Below, in pieces: positions 30,210 to 43,473 of a stretch of DNA of 57,500 nt. Below the pieces are notes generated by a model that searched no databases, was not told the origin of the DNA, and saw nothing but the letters and a program-made list of their open reading frames with translations. The translations under genes were made by a program, and so were the position numbers. Position 1 is the stretch's first letter, and each line of letters opens with the position of its first letter. Location of the stretch: the NCBI GenBank assembly GCA_002104895.1, contig MCFG01000005.1:285001-342500 (forward strand), given 5' to 3'. This DNA comes from Anaeromyces robustus (Eukaryota > Neocallimastigomycota > Neocallimastigomycetes > Neocallimastigales > Neocallimastigaceae).

Positions 30210-32058
30210 ATATTTTATATATAAATTTAAAAATTGATATTAAATTATAAATTTTATACATTCTTATATATACATTTTATTTTTATTATCATTATTATTA
30301 CTATTATTACTATTACTATTACTATTATTATATAATTTTTAAAAAAATAAGAATCCAAAATCAAATACATCTTTGGATGGTATTTTAAATTTTTTAAATA
30401 CCTATGTCCTCGGTCCTCCTTTAGCAATAATTAGACTTATTCTTATTTCTTTAGTTTTTTTAATATATTTAATTCAAAATATTTTAATTTCTATTGTAAA
30501 TATTTATATTAAAATTATTATTATTTAATTTTATACTTATTAAAAATAATAATTAAATAATAAGGTTTAATCGAATTAAATATATATATATATTATATTA
30601 TAAATATTTCTAATTTAAATAAGATTCCAAGTAGTTCATTAAAATGGCTTTTTGGAAAATTATTGTTTACTTGGGAATCAAGAATGGTTTTATTTTATAT
30701 GGGTTTTAATTGGATTAATTCACAAAAAGTAACATTAACTAGAGGGTAGGTTTTTTTTAATATTATAAATTTATTTATTATTTATTATTTATTATCTTCC
30801 TTGTTTTCTTTCTTTTTTTTTTTTTTTTTTAAAAAAAAACTATACTTAATTTAAAAATTTAAATCAATATTATATAATTATTTAATTGTATTATATTAAA
30901 GACGCAAACATACAAAGAAAGAAAATGTTAAAGTTTCTCATGGTGATGTTATTGTATGTAATTGTCAATCTTATGTCGACATTATATATTTTTTATCAAA
31001 GTAAGTTAATAAGATTATATATATATATTCTTTAAAAGAAATATTGATATTCATTTATATATTTTTAATATACGTTATTTTAATTAAATTTCAAAAAAAA
31101 AAAAAAATAATTATTATTAGGTTTAATCCAATATTTATTAAAATTTTTGAAACCGGAAAAGTTAAACCAGTTAGCTTTTTAGAAGCTATTAAAAATGTAG
31201 GTTCATATCCCCAATTAAAAGAAGAAGAAGGAGCAACCTCATTAAAAGATATTATTAAAGAATCTAAAAAAAATAAAATGGGACCAATTGTTGTTTTTCC
31301 TGAAGTAGATATATTTTATTTAATAATAATATCTTATTAAAAAAATAAAAATCATCATAAGATAAATTATATTTTTTATTTATATATTTTATTTATTTTT
31401 TTAATAAATATTTATTTAAAAGGGTACTACTACTAATGGAAAAGGTTTATTAAAATTTCTTCCTGTTTTTAAAGATTTTACACCAAAAGATGATATAACA
31501 ATACATGTTTATACCTTTAAGTAAGACTTTGTTCAATATTATTAAAATTATATGTTGTAATTAATGTTTATTATTGCTAAAATAAATTTTTAATAATTAA
31601 TAATTAATTCATATTTATTGAATTTAAAAATATTGAATAATATAATACTTTTTTATTAGGTATCAATTTTATGGACGAAATATATCATACACTGTCGGTT
31701 CAAAGCTTATTCACTTATATAAACTTTGTACAAAGGTAATAGTAATATTGCTTTTATATATTATATATATTAAATTTATATATATTAACTATTAAATAAA
31801 TTACAGGTTAACCACAATATGACAGTAAAATATCTCTCTTCAGAAGAATCTCAGTTTAATGATGTTGCAGCTCAAGCTGATTTACCAAATACAATAATTG
31901 AAGGTCAATTGGGTGCTCATATAAGTAAGCTTATTGGACAAGTACTTCGTATTCGTAAAACTGGATTAGGTGCTAAAGATAAACAAGAATTTTTAGATTA
32001 TTATAATGATATAAATAAAACAGGTTACAAAAATATTAAAAAAAATAAAACCCAATAA
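30013..32058 (+). CDS. LOA1: Lysophosphatidic acid acyltransferase, LOA1/VPS66 type (PlsC fold)
   Basis: Joined exons: 30013-30043, 30124-30155, 30352-30495, 30624-30745, 30902-31000, 31121-31304, 31423-31520, 31660-31735, 31807-32058; 345 aa. It starts MEKYSHWRDSGTGIQPFLP, the signature N terminus of yeast Loa1/Vps66. A hydrophobic membrane segment (about 39-69) follows, then acyltransferase motif I as CNCQSYVD (129-136) and motif III as PEGTTTNGKG (about 203-212). Motif I has Cys where most PlsC enzymes have the catalytic His (HxxxxD). LOA1 enzymes share this CNC form, so it is a family trait rather than damage. It adds an acyl chain, oleate in yeast, to lysophosphatidic acid at the ER and lipid droplets, feeding triacylglycerol synthesis. 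Transcribed away from the LRRC34-like gene. Confidence 0.9.
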
Positions 32059-32742
32059 TTTATATTAATATTAAATTATTATAACTATTGTTGTTAAAAA
32101 TTTATACAAATATTGTGTATTTATTTTTCAAAAAAGTAATAATAAAGTTAATAAAAACATTTCATATATTAAATAAGAATATAAAAATTACCAATAGTCA
32201 AAAATATATATAAATTATATATATATTTTAATAAGTAATGTTTAAAGTGTTAAAGATTATTAAATTAATAATTTTTCATTTTTCATTTTTTCATTTTTAT
32301 AATTCTCAAAAAATGAAGAAGATTAAAATTTATTGATCACGTGATATTTATTTAATAAATACTGATCTATTGTACTACCAGTTAAACTGCATATATATAT
32401 ATATATAATTTCCATAATTTTTTAATCAAATATTAAAAAAATTTTTTATTATAAATATTTATATATAATAAAAAAGAATTTTTTGTTAAATTATTTTACA
32501 TTTTCATTATAAAATAATGTAATGTAATGTAATATATTAATATTAAAAATATTTTTATTTATTTATTTATTTATTATAATTTTTTTTTTGAAATAAAATG
32601 ATATTTTTATTCTTAATGATAATCGAAATTATTTAATATTTTTAAAAATAAAAGTTAAATTTATAATATATGTTATAATATAATTTATAATTAAGAATAA
32701 ATATATTATAAAGTGTTTTTATAAAAGTGAAGATAAATAATT
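32059..32742. other. Spacer between LOA1 and the GRIPAP1-like gene
   Basis: Same-strand spacer of 684 bp with TA and (ATTT) tracts. 32267-32300 repeats ATTTTTCATTTTTCA. Nothing gene-like. Confidence 0.5.
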
Positions 32743-33007
32743 ATGAGTAATACAATTAGTATTGAAGAGTTTAATACTCTTCAAGAAAAGGTATTGTTTA
32801 TATCAATTTCTTATAATTTTTAATATTTTATTAATATTATAATTTTTTCATTTTATATTATATTTTCATATTTATATTCATTTAAACTAATTTGTTTTAA
32901 TATTATTCATAATTGTTTATCTTATTATCATTTTGGAAAAGTTGCAAAATACAATTAGTCAAACATTTGATTATAAAAAACAAATAGAGAGATTGACAAA
33001 AGGTAAA

Positions 33008-33050
<43 letters not shown>

Positions 33051-36000
33051 TACATTTGTCTTAAAATTATTAATTATTATTATTTTTTTTATAATGAAAA
33101 TAACATAAAACAAAACATAAAGAACTTGAAAAAGAAAAAGAATTGAAATTAAAAGACAAAGCAAGTAAGTTATAAGTTAAGATAATTAAATTAAATATTT
33201 TTTTATGAAGTAAAAATATAAATAATAATCAAATATTATAAAATATAATAAATAGGTGCCGGAATAAATAGTTTTTTAAATACTTTAAAAAAAAATAATT
33301 TAGCTGAGGAAAACGAAAAACTTAAAGCTGAAATTGAGTTATTAAATGATTTTAAAGTTCAGGTAATATAATATATTTATTATTTTTTCCCTATTAATAT
33401 AATTATAATTTAATAATGTTATTATTATTATTATTATTATTATTATATTTATTACCATTATCTTATATTAAGAATGAGGCTTTAAAAAATCATATTCATT
33501 CATTAACCGATAAATACGATAAAGAAATTTCAACATTAAAATCAGAGATAGAAAATTATAAAATCAATGATAATTGCCAATTAAATTCATTACAAGAAGC
33601 TCCGAAATCAAATCTTAACGAATTTAGTCAAAATAAAGTAATAATTTATTATTTTTTTATTAATTTATTATTTTAATATTTCATTATCATATTAAAAAAA
33701 TTCTTTATAATATTAAATATATAGAATGGTGATGATTTAGCTAATAATAGAGAAAGAAAACAAGGTAATATATCATATTATTTTTAATTAATTAAATATT
33801 ATTGAATAATAAAAAACTGATATATATAATTAATTTTTTATTAAATAATGTTCTTTAAGATATTATTAATTCAATTGAGAAATTGAAGCAGAACTATTCT
33901 AATAATGTAAATAATATTAATAATATTATCAATGAAATTGATTTCTCAACTACAATTGATAATAAAAATGAAAGTAACAAAATAGATTTTAATATAATTT
34001 TTCGAAATTTTAAAAAAGAATTAAAGTCATTACTTAGTAATTATTCAATTTTACAGTATAAAGATTTGGAATCCGAAGAAATTGGAAAAGTCATATTGAA
34101 TGTTAATAATTATTTGAATGAATTAAAATCAACTTCAATTATAAATATATCTGAAAATATTAATAATAATTATGTTAAAAAAAATGAATTACAAAATTTT
34201 AAAAATCAATATAAATCATATTATGATGAATTTTCACATTTGTTATTAGAAATAAAAGACAAAAGACAAGAATTAATGGATAAATATAATATTATTCAAG
34301 AAAAATTAAATAATGAAAAATTGGATCGGGAAAGCGAAATAAAGGATAATATAGAACAAAATAATTGTAATGAAAAAGAAAACAATATAGAGAATAATAT
34401 AGAGAATAAATCAGATAAAGATGAAAATGATATAGAAAACCATAAAGATGATAATTTAAATAAAGATAAAACTTTTATAGAAAGTAATAAAGATGATAAT
34501 AATAATTTAAATGAGGATGAAAATAAATCAGTCAATTCAGAAAAAAATGAAAATCTTTTAAAAGAATCTAATGATACCCAAATAAATTCTGATGATAATA
34601 ATAAAACAATTTTTGATAATTTAATACAAGAATATAATAATTTTATTGAACAGCTTATATTAAAATTTGAAGAAATGAATAAAAAATCATTAGTGGTTAA
34701 CGAAGTAAGAAAATATAAATTAAAAATAAATATATAAATATATAAATATATAAATATATAAATATATAAATATATAAATATATAAATATATAAATATATA
34801 AATATATAAATATATAAATATATAAATATATAAATAAATAAATATCTTTAATATTAATTATTATAATATTATTTTATTTTATTTTATTTTTTTTTTTTTT
34901 TTGTTCTTTAACTTTATCATGTTATGTATTAATTTGAATATATGTAATATTTTTCATCGTGATTTTATAAAATTTCATAATTTAATTAAAGGCTATTAAT
35001 GATAATATTAATACTGAAATTAATAATATAAAAGATGATATTGAAACTGTATACAATATTAATATGAATGATTTAGTAAAAAAATATGGAAATGAAAATT
35101 TTGGTTTAAATCAAATTATGTCAAAAGATTCAGTGTCTATTAAAGAATTCAATCAATTATATAACAATAAAATTGATTTTATCATTGAAAAATATGAAAA
35201 AATATATAAGGAAGAAACTGAAAATAATCAAAATAATTTAGATGAAAATAATTCTACTATTAATGAAGGTTTAATTAAATTAAAAAATGATATTAATACT
35301 ATCAAAGAGAAAAGTATTAAAGAACTTAATGATTTAGCAGATCATTTATATCATAATATTAACGATTATTTTAATAGTGAAAAGGAATTGCAGATCCATG
35401 ATAAAACCAACGAATCAAATGAAAATAAAAATAACATTGAAAATATAAATGATATAAATAATATAGAAGAAAATGATATGGACTCTAATAAAAGCAATGA
35501 TTTAACTAACATTGACTTTGAAAAACGTCTTATTGAAGCAAAAAAAGAAATAAAACAACAAATGGAAAATCAAATGGTTGAAGAAAAACAAGCTTTTGTT
35601 AAAAGTTTAAAGGCTGGATTTGAGAATGAAAAATTACAACTTGAAAAAGTACTTCATGATGAATTTGAAATTGAAATAAATCGTATTTTAGATGAACATT
35701 ATTCAACAAATAAAGAAAAAGATGAAAAAATCGAAAAATTATCTAAAGAAAATGAGGTCATGTCTAAAGAATTGGCAAATATAAAATATGATTTAGCAAA
35801 AAGTAATACTAAATGCCGTCAAAAACAAGAAGAAGCTGATAATTATCAAAAAATTAATTCTAATATTACAAAAGAATTAAATAAAGTAAAAGAGGAATTG
35901 AATAATTTTGAAAATAAGTTAACATCTGAAAAGCGTGTATTATTAGATGAAATTGACCAATATAAAGATCATATAGCTGTGATAGAGAAAGCTAAAGTTG

Positions 36001-37823
36001 ATCTTTCTAAAAGATTTGATGACGAATTTATGACAAAAGAGAACGAAATCAATAGAGCAAGACAGAAGATAGATGAATTAATGAGGGATAATTATTCATT
36101 AGAAGAAAAATTTAATACAAAAGCTCGTCAAACTGAAAGTATTCAAGCAACAATGTTAATTAATCAAGAAGAATTAGAGCAGGTTAAAGAAAATCATTCT
36201 AAATTAATTGAAAAATATGAAAATTTAAGTTCCAAATATAGTAATCTTCTAAAAGAATTTGATGTTTCCAAAGCAAATTGTGACCGTAATTCCAAAAATA
36301 TATTAGAAAGTCAAGAAATGGTTAAGGAGTATAAAAAGAAAGCTAATGAACTTTCTCATACTAATGAAGAAAATATTAAAAAAATGAATAATCTACAACA
36401 GTTATATGACAATTTAAAAAATCAATTAGAAGATATTACAAAAGTAAAGAATGAAGATGAAATTAGATTAAAAGAATTATCAGAAAAATCAGAATCATTG
36501 TCAAAAGAAATAAAAGAAATATCATTAAAAAATGAATCATTAATCAAAGAAAATAAAGAATTAGAAGATAAATGGCATGAAACGGAAAATGAGCTTCGAG
36601 TTTCTGATAGAAAAAAAATCCAAGTGGTATGATTAAATAACAAATATATATATATATATATTAATTTGTAATATATAATAAATGATCTCTTAAAATAACA
36701 AAAACTAAATAGATTAACAATCATTAATATTTTTTTAAAATAATAAATTAGATTAAGGATTTACAGAAACAATTAATTAAAGAAAGAAAATCTTTATTAA
36801 AATCAGGTGATAGTACAGATTCAGTTTCAACAATGACTTCTCCTAATCCTTCTTCATATTCATCTCCAAAATTATATGAATTTCCAAATTCTTCTTCAAA
36901 TAATAAAATTAATCAAGAAATAGTAAGTTGTATTTTAATAATAATGATAATATTATAATATATATATACAATACTATGTAATTAAATAATTTTAACCGAT
37001 TTCAAATTATGATTGTTTATAGTCTGATAATCAAAGTTCTTATAGTGCATCATCATCATATATAAGGAAAGCATCAAAAACAACTGAAATTTCACCAATT
37101 TCAGAAACTCCACCAGAATCTTCACTTAGTAATTCTTCAGCTAAAACTTCTAAAAGAAAATTAACTCCAGAGGAAAAAGTTAAAGTCCTTATTTTAAGAA
37201 ACAAAAAACTAAATGAAGAACTTTCAACTAAATCAAAAATATTACAACAATATATTTTACAAGAGCATTCTGGTAATTATTATTATTTTTATAATTATTA
37301 TTATTTTCTTTTTTTACTTTTTAAAAAAATTTTAAGATGATTTTAATATAAATTTATTAACGTCAATGATATTATTTAATATTCTATTTATTTAACTAGC
37401 CGAATTACAACCTGATTCAGTTAATAAACCAAAGGTATAATTTTAATATATATATAATATATTAAAATTTATTACGTAATTTTTGTTTTCATATTATTTA
37501 TACAAGTTTATATATATTAATTTTATTTATTAATTTTATTTTAGTTATTTAATATGAGTATATTATCAAATCCAAAATTATTACAAAAAACTGATCCAGC
37601 AATTGTAACTCAAATAAATCAAAAGTTACAAAAACTTGTAGAGGTAATTATATTATTTTTAAATATAAATCAATAATCATTAATATTAAAATTTTAATAT
37701 ATATATATATATATAATATAATAATATTATTAATAAATAATTATTATTTAAAAATAATAGGAATTAACAACAAAAAATATAATACTTAAAGAAGAATTAG
37801 AAAAAATAAAATGCTCAAAATAA
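32743..37823 (+). CDS. GRIPAP1: Long coiled-coil protein, GRIPAP1 (GRASP-1)-like
   Basis: Joined exons: 32743-32790, 32942-33002, 33123-33164, 33256-33362, 33473-33637, 33725-33764, 33860-34704, 34992-36626, 36752-36922, 37023-37272, 37400-37434, 37545-37643, 37761-37823; 1186 aa. Most of the protein is Glu/Lys/Asn heptad-like coiled coil. Three C-terminal blocks recall animal GRIPAP1, a Rab4 effector of recycling endosomes: a KDLQKQLIKERK segment followed by a Ser-rich linker; PEEKVKVL...LSTKSKILQQYIL (about 1090-1130); and a final INQKLQKLVEELTTKNIILK (about 1150-1180). The N-terminal half contains a long acidic Asn/Asp insertion (about residues 270-380). By homology it would tether or organise endosomal vesicles. 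Any long coiled-coil protein is hard to assign by eye, but the ordered C-terminal blocks favour this family. Confidence 0.8.
34735..34838 (+). repeat. (ATAAATATAT)n array in intron 7 of the GRIPAP1-like gene
   Basis: About ten copies of a 10-bp ATAAATATAT unit lie just after the donor site at 34705, making this intron (34705-34991) the longest of the gene. Confidence 0.9.
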
Positions 37824-37934
37824 TTTTTTTTTTTTTTGTAGAATTTTTATTTAAAGAAAGTAAAGATACTTCTACTAAAAAATAAATAAATAAATAAATA
37901 AATAAATACAATATTAAAAAAAAAATAATAATAA

Positions 37935-37969
<35 letters not shown>

Positions 37970-38841
37970 ATATTATTTAAAAAATAATAAAAAATAAATA
38001 AATAAATAAATAAATAAATAAACAATAAATAAATAAATAAATAAATAAATAAACAAATAAATAAATAACATAACATAACATAACAACATAACATAAAAAT
38101 AAAATAATATAAAATAAATAAAAAAAATATTAAACAAAACAAAACAATATAATATAATAATAATAGACAAAAGTAATAAATGAATAATTGAATTTATATA
38201 AAAAAAAAAACAATAAATATATTAATATAAAATAATAGAAATATAATAATAATTACGTTTTAAAATTTATATTATTATTAATATTTTATTAACATACACT
38301 AAACTATCATTATTATTTTTAATACTTTGACATATATATTTGTCAAAATAATAATTATAGACTACAAAAAGTTTTTAATGAAAATAATATAAAATCATAA
38401 TAAATATAAAGTAATTTTTATAAATAAAAAATTAATAATCTCATAACTAATTCTAGTTAAAAAAAAAAAAAAAAACGGAAAACAATTTTTTAAATAAATA
38501 GATGAAATATTAATATAATAATAAAAGTAAAAATTTTTATTTTTATTTTTATTTTTATATTTATATAAAAAAATTAAATTTTTTAATTATTTTCTATAAA
38601 GTTAAATAATAAATAACTTTTTATATAAAATAATTAATAATTATATTTCATTTATATGTAATAAAAACTTTTATTAAATAAATAACTTTTTATATAAAAT
38701 AATTAATAATTTTATTTCATTTATGTATAATAAAATTTTTTATTAAATAATTGTTATTAAATATTTCGTTTATTATTATTATTTTTTTATTTTATTTTAT
38801 TTTATTTTATTTTTTTTTGCAAATTATAGTGTTTTTCAATT
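37824..38841. other. 3' spacer between convergent GRIPAP1-like and DRC7 genes
   Basis: (AAAT)n arrays at 37883-38060, a (AACAT)n run at 38066-38093 and a diverged tandem duplication of TAAATAACTTTTTATATAAA (near 38609 and 38679). A short hairpin TTTGACA...TGTCAAA sits at 38327-38347. No gene. Confidence 0.55.
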
Positions 38842-41470
38842 TCAATCATATAAACATTTTAAACGTTCATCATTTTTTAATTTTGAATTAAGATTAGATA
38901 ATTTAGTAGAAGCAACTTCTTTTTGCTGTTAATGTGAAAAAAAAAAAATTATAAATAAAACATTGTTTTAATAAATGTAATATTATTATTTATTATTATT
39001 ATTATTATTTAATAAAATATTAATAATATTGATTATTAAATAACAAATAATATAAATTACCTTTGCTAGACATTTTTCTAATACATGTATCTTAAATAAA
39101 GCTTCATTACAGTATGCAACATATGATTCAGTTTCATCTTTAGTTAAAGTGTCAGCATTCTTTGAATATTCTAATTGTCTTCTTTGATATTCTTTAGTCG
39201 TATAGTCTAAGCGAGATTGAATAATATTTCCTTTATCAATAAGACGTTGTTTGAAACTAGCCAGACAAGCATCACGAATTTGTTGAGCTTCTTCTTTTGA
39301 GAGATTAGTACCATCACCATTTGCCTAATAATAAATAATTATAAGTAATGATAAAGATAGTTCGTTAGAATAATATATAAATGTAATATATATAAATTTT
39401 TATTTTTATACTGACAAATTTAATTATGAATGGTGATAAATAATCTAGATCAGCTAATTTATTATCTTCATCATTCTTATGAGGGTCATTTTCATTTTTA
39501 ACTTGAATCTTATTAAAAGAAAAGCATATTCATAATTTACAAAATATATTTTTAATAATTAAAATTTTAAAAGATTAAAAAATAATGTTATTATTATTAA
39601 TAAGTAATAAAAAATTATACCGTTTTATTTCTAATTGTATCATAAATTGATATTTGTAAGACAATATCATTTTCTTCTTGGTCTCTAACTTGTAATATTT
39701 CTTTCATTTCTCGAGCTGAAGATTTTATTGCTTGCAAACACAGTTGCTCAGAGGTTATTAATTTACATAATTCATCATATAAATATTGCTTTTTTGGCTG
39801 CTTTAAAAATGGATTTATCTAATTATTATTATTTATTAATTGTTTATTATTATTTATTATTTATTTATTAATTATTATTAATTATAAGCTTTTATTATAC
39901 CTGAAATTCTGTAACTAATTCATTTATATTTTCTTTTTGTTCTGAAATTGGTTTTTTAAATTCCCTCCACGACTGAATAATTCTATCTTTTTCCCTATGG
40001 AATACAACTTTCATCTATCATTTTTCATATTAAATTTTATTAATAATTATTAAATAATATAATTATTATTATTATTACATTATTTAATATATATTTTTAG
40101 TCAAATAACCTTTTCTTTTTTAATAAAATATGTTTTTTTAGCATAATCTTTATGAGCTGGAATATCAAAATTTCTATCATACTTTTCTGCCATTTTAATT
40201 ATAACTCTTTGTTCTAATATTTCACTCTATATTTTTTATAATTAATAATTTAATATTTATACAAATATTATTTTTTTTTTAAAAAAATGTCAATATTTAC
40301 ATCTTTTGATGCATCAAAAGTTACACTTCTGTAATTCAATTTGTCATCTCTTTCTTGGAAATATTCTATAATCTAAATTATTTGAATAATAATTAAATAT
40401 AGATTATATTATATTATATTATATTTATATTATATTATATTATATTATTTTATTTTATTTAATATTATATAATTATAATTTTTTTTATTTAATATATTTT
40501 TTTTTAATTACTTTATTTGGTAAATCTACTCTTTTATATAGTCCATCATTTCTTGCTTCTGGATAAAAATGCATTTCTTTTGTCCTTTCCCCTACAATAA
40601 TATGCTTTTTTAATCCATGAGATCTTCCAGGTAGGAAATATTCAATTATAGTATCATCATTTGCAATAATTACTCTTTCAACTAATTTATCACTTTAAAA
40701 ATCATGTTTAAAATTTAGTTCTTTCTATTTTATAATTAAGTTAATATATATATATATTCAAATAAAAACCTTCTATTTGAATAAAACTCATGTATTTTTC
40801 CTTTAAAATTATATTTATCATCAGCAAAATATATTATACGTGTTACCAATCCATCTTTTCTAAAATAATCAGCATATATTTCCTAATATTAATTATTTAA
40901 TTGTAATAAAGTGTTAAAAATATTATTATTATTATTGTATTAATAATTTACATTGATTATTATATTATTATAATTACATATTTAGCATTACTATAAATTA
41001 TAATTTTTTTTCCTGAAGGTGTTACAGATTCAAAATTTTCTTTACTTATTATTAATTGATCAACCCATGACTTTGGAAGATCAAGAATGTGTTATTAGAA
41101 AAATTATTTTTTTAATAAAGTTAAGAATACTTTTATTTAAGGAACAAATAAAAATATAAACTAAATATAACTATATTTTAAAGATTTAAATAATTAAAGG
41201 ATATATTAGAATTCAATTCTTCATTTTCTTCATCATCAGATCCTTGATCATCTCCCTTATCATCTTGTTTATCAAAAGAATATGATGGTTGTGCGTTACT
41301 TAATAGTAAAAATTCCCATTTTAAATTATCACTTAAATCAAATGATATTCCATTAAGACCATTAAAACATGGTTGCATGTTTGCCCAATAATTTTGTGAT
41401 GACCATACACTTTCTATACCAAGATAACCATTATCATTAATATCGGTCACTTTTCCAGTACTAGGTTCTA

Positions 41471-41516
<46 letters not shown>

Positions 41517-43473
41517 TAATTAATTAATTATTTATTTATTTATTTAATAATTGATATACCAATAAAAAATGGTTCAGATATTTCTCTTTTTCCTGGCAAT
41601 ACTAAAACCCATGCATGTACTCTCATTCCTCTAAGGAAATCATAATTTTCTTCTTCATCTTTCTATTATATAAGTATAATTAACCAAAAGCATGGATACA
41701 TATTAATATATTATATTTTATATTAATAGCAATTTTTTTTTATTATTTATATACTTTTCTTTGAAGCTCTTCTTCCTCTAGTTGTTTTTTTTCTAGTTCC
41801 AATTGTGCCTGGTATTTTTCCTTCTCAGCTTGAAGTCTTAAAAAATTACTTTCAAATTTTTTTGATGGTTTAATTTTATATTTATATTCTTTTTCATTTT
41901 CATTATTTTCATTTATAACTTTAAATGAATCAGCAATACTAACAGGATTAAAAATATCTTCCTCATCGGTATTTGACTTAATGATTTTTAATGGTTTGGG
42001 AATATCATCATGTTTAATATATGATGGAGGAGGTTCAAAGTATACTTTTGATTCATCTAACAATGTTACATCTGCTATAGCATATCCTGAAACAACATAT
42101 GCATCGTAACCTACTCCTCTTAACAAAGATACTAAAAGAGTAGCACACTCGAAACAATTTCCAACTTGTTTTTCTAATGTGAATGTTGGAGAAGTTAATA
42201 CTGAAGGCTATGAAAAAAAAATATTTATTGTATTTTAATTATATAAATAACCTAAATCTTATATTATGTATATTAATTTATATTATATATAATTATATTA
42301 CAAGTTCATGGCTTGGTTCTAGAGGTTCGTATTTTATATAATTTGCTACAAATAAGGCACATGAACTATAATCATATATTTCATTAAATGGAAGTTGTGT
42401 TGGTCTAATTGTAGTGCATACAAATTTCTTTTATTTTTTTTTATATTAAAGATTTTAATATAATAATTACATAAAATTTTAATTAAATATTATATATATA
42501 ATATATTACATAAAAATATAAATACCTTAACTCCATATTCATTTTCAGGACATAAAAATAATTTTTTTCTGTTAGGAAACTGTTGTATATATTGTCTATT
42601 AAAATTTGAAACATATTTTAATATCATATTCTCTTTTTCTGAATTAGTAATATATGATTTTGGAGCATTATTTATATTTTCTTTTTCATTCTCTAGAAGT
42701 TTTTGTCGTTGTGATCCTTTTTTAGATTTATGTTTTTTTTTACTTTTTTTAACATTTAAATCATCGCCTTTTTTATGATGATGATGATGACGATGTTTTT
42801 TTACTTTACTTTCATTAATATTTTTATCCTCATTATTTTTAATATCTTCATTATTATTGATTTCTTTATTGTTATTTTCATTTTTTATATCTTTATTTTC
42901 AGCTTCACTATTATCCTTCTTTTCATTGTTATCAGGAATATTAATTTCTGTATTTTCAGTAGACATTTCTTTATTTGTATTGTTTTCATCATTTTCAGTT
43001 GTTAAATTTTCCTTTTTATCATCATTACCATTATTATCCTTTTTATTACTAATATCTTCATTTTCCTCATTATTATTGTTATTATCATTATTATTATTAT
43101 CATTATTATTATCATTATTATTATCATTATTATTATTCTCTTGATTTTCATTAATTTTCTCCACACCATCATTTTCTTTAATTTCTGTAATTTTTGTTGA
43201 AATGGAAGAAATCTCATCTGTATCTGAATAAGAATCATCTGAATCACTATAATATGAACTTTCTGATGAATAGCCTTTTTGATTATCATGTTTTAACTCT
43301 TCTATATTTTTATTTTCTTCTTGAACTTTTTGTTCTGTACCTTCTTCATTACTTAAATTATTTTCAGTAATTTCCTCATTTTTTTCATTATTATTATCTT
43401 CAATTTTAATATCATTTTTCAATATATCTTCATTTATATTTATATCTGTTATATTATTATTGGCTTCTGACAT
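38842..43473 (-). CDS. DRC7: Dynein regulatory complex subunit 7 (DRC7/CCDC135)
   Basis: Joined exons in minus-strand order: 43473-42526, 42427-42302, 42207-41755, 41662-41560, 41467-41205, 41088-40978, 40882-40770, 40692-40512, 40372-40301, 40226-40110, 40014-39901, 39818-39621, 39508-39416, 39324-39061, 38925-38842; 1079 aa. Core motifs of the flagellar nexin-dynein regulatory complex linker subunit: FVCTTIRPTQLPFNEIYDY, VGNCFECATLLVSLLRGVGY (transglutaminase-like Cys, about 376-395), MRVHAWVLVLPGKRE (His about 525), GIESVWSSQNYWANMQ, LPKSWVDQL and LQISIYDT. The C terminus matches the family's coiled region. Residues 1-280 are a disordered acidic Asn/Glu extension with a HRHHHHHKK run. The intron 41204-41089 is AT-AC, not GT-AG. 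Intron 13 uses the donor GTCAGT. It implies motile flagellated zoospores. Confidence 0.93.
41089..41204 (-). other. DRC7: U12-type (minor spliceosome) AT-AC intron in DRC7
   Basis: 116-nt intron, phase 0, after codon 631. On the minus strand it starts ATATCCTTTA and ends AATAACAC; a branch-like TTCTTAAC lies with its A 32 nt from the 3' end. Exon joining gives ELNSN-ILDLPKSWVDQL, as the family requires. No AG lies between an in-frame TAA just upstream and the first needed codon, and no GT donor precedes the stop on the 5' side that keeps the acidic linker. A GT-AG solution is therefore excluded by frame. Confidence 0.88.

Noticed and set aside
30496-30623. Coding continuation GLIELNIYIY... 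within LOA1 intron 3 as an extra exon
   Set aside because: No GT-AG arrangement keeps it in frame with exon 3. Joining 30495 to 30624 in phase 0 is clean.
39411-39416. GTATAA donor at 39411 for DRC7 exon 13
   Set aside because: It gives phase 1, which frameshifts exon 14. GTCAGT at 39415 gives phase 0 and continuous family sequence.
42775-43144. Ser/Leu-rich plus-strand frames inside DRC7 exon 1
   Set aside because: Antisense shadows of the Asn/Asp/Glu-rich DRC7 N terminus.
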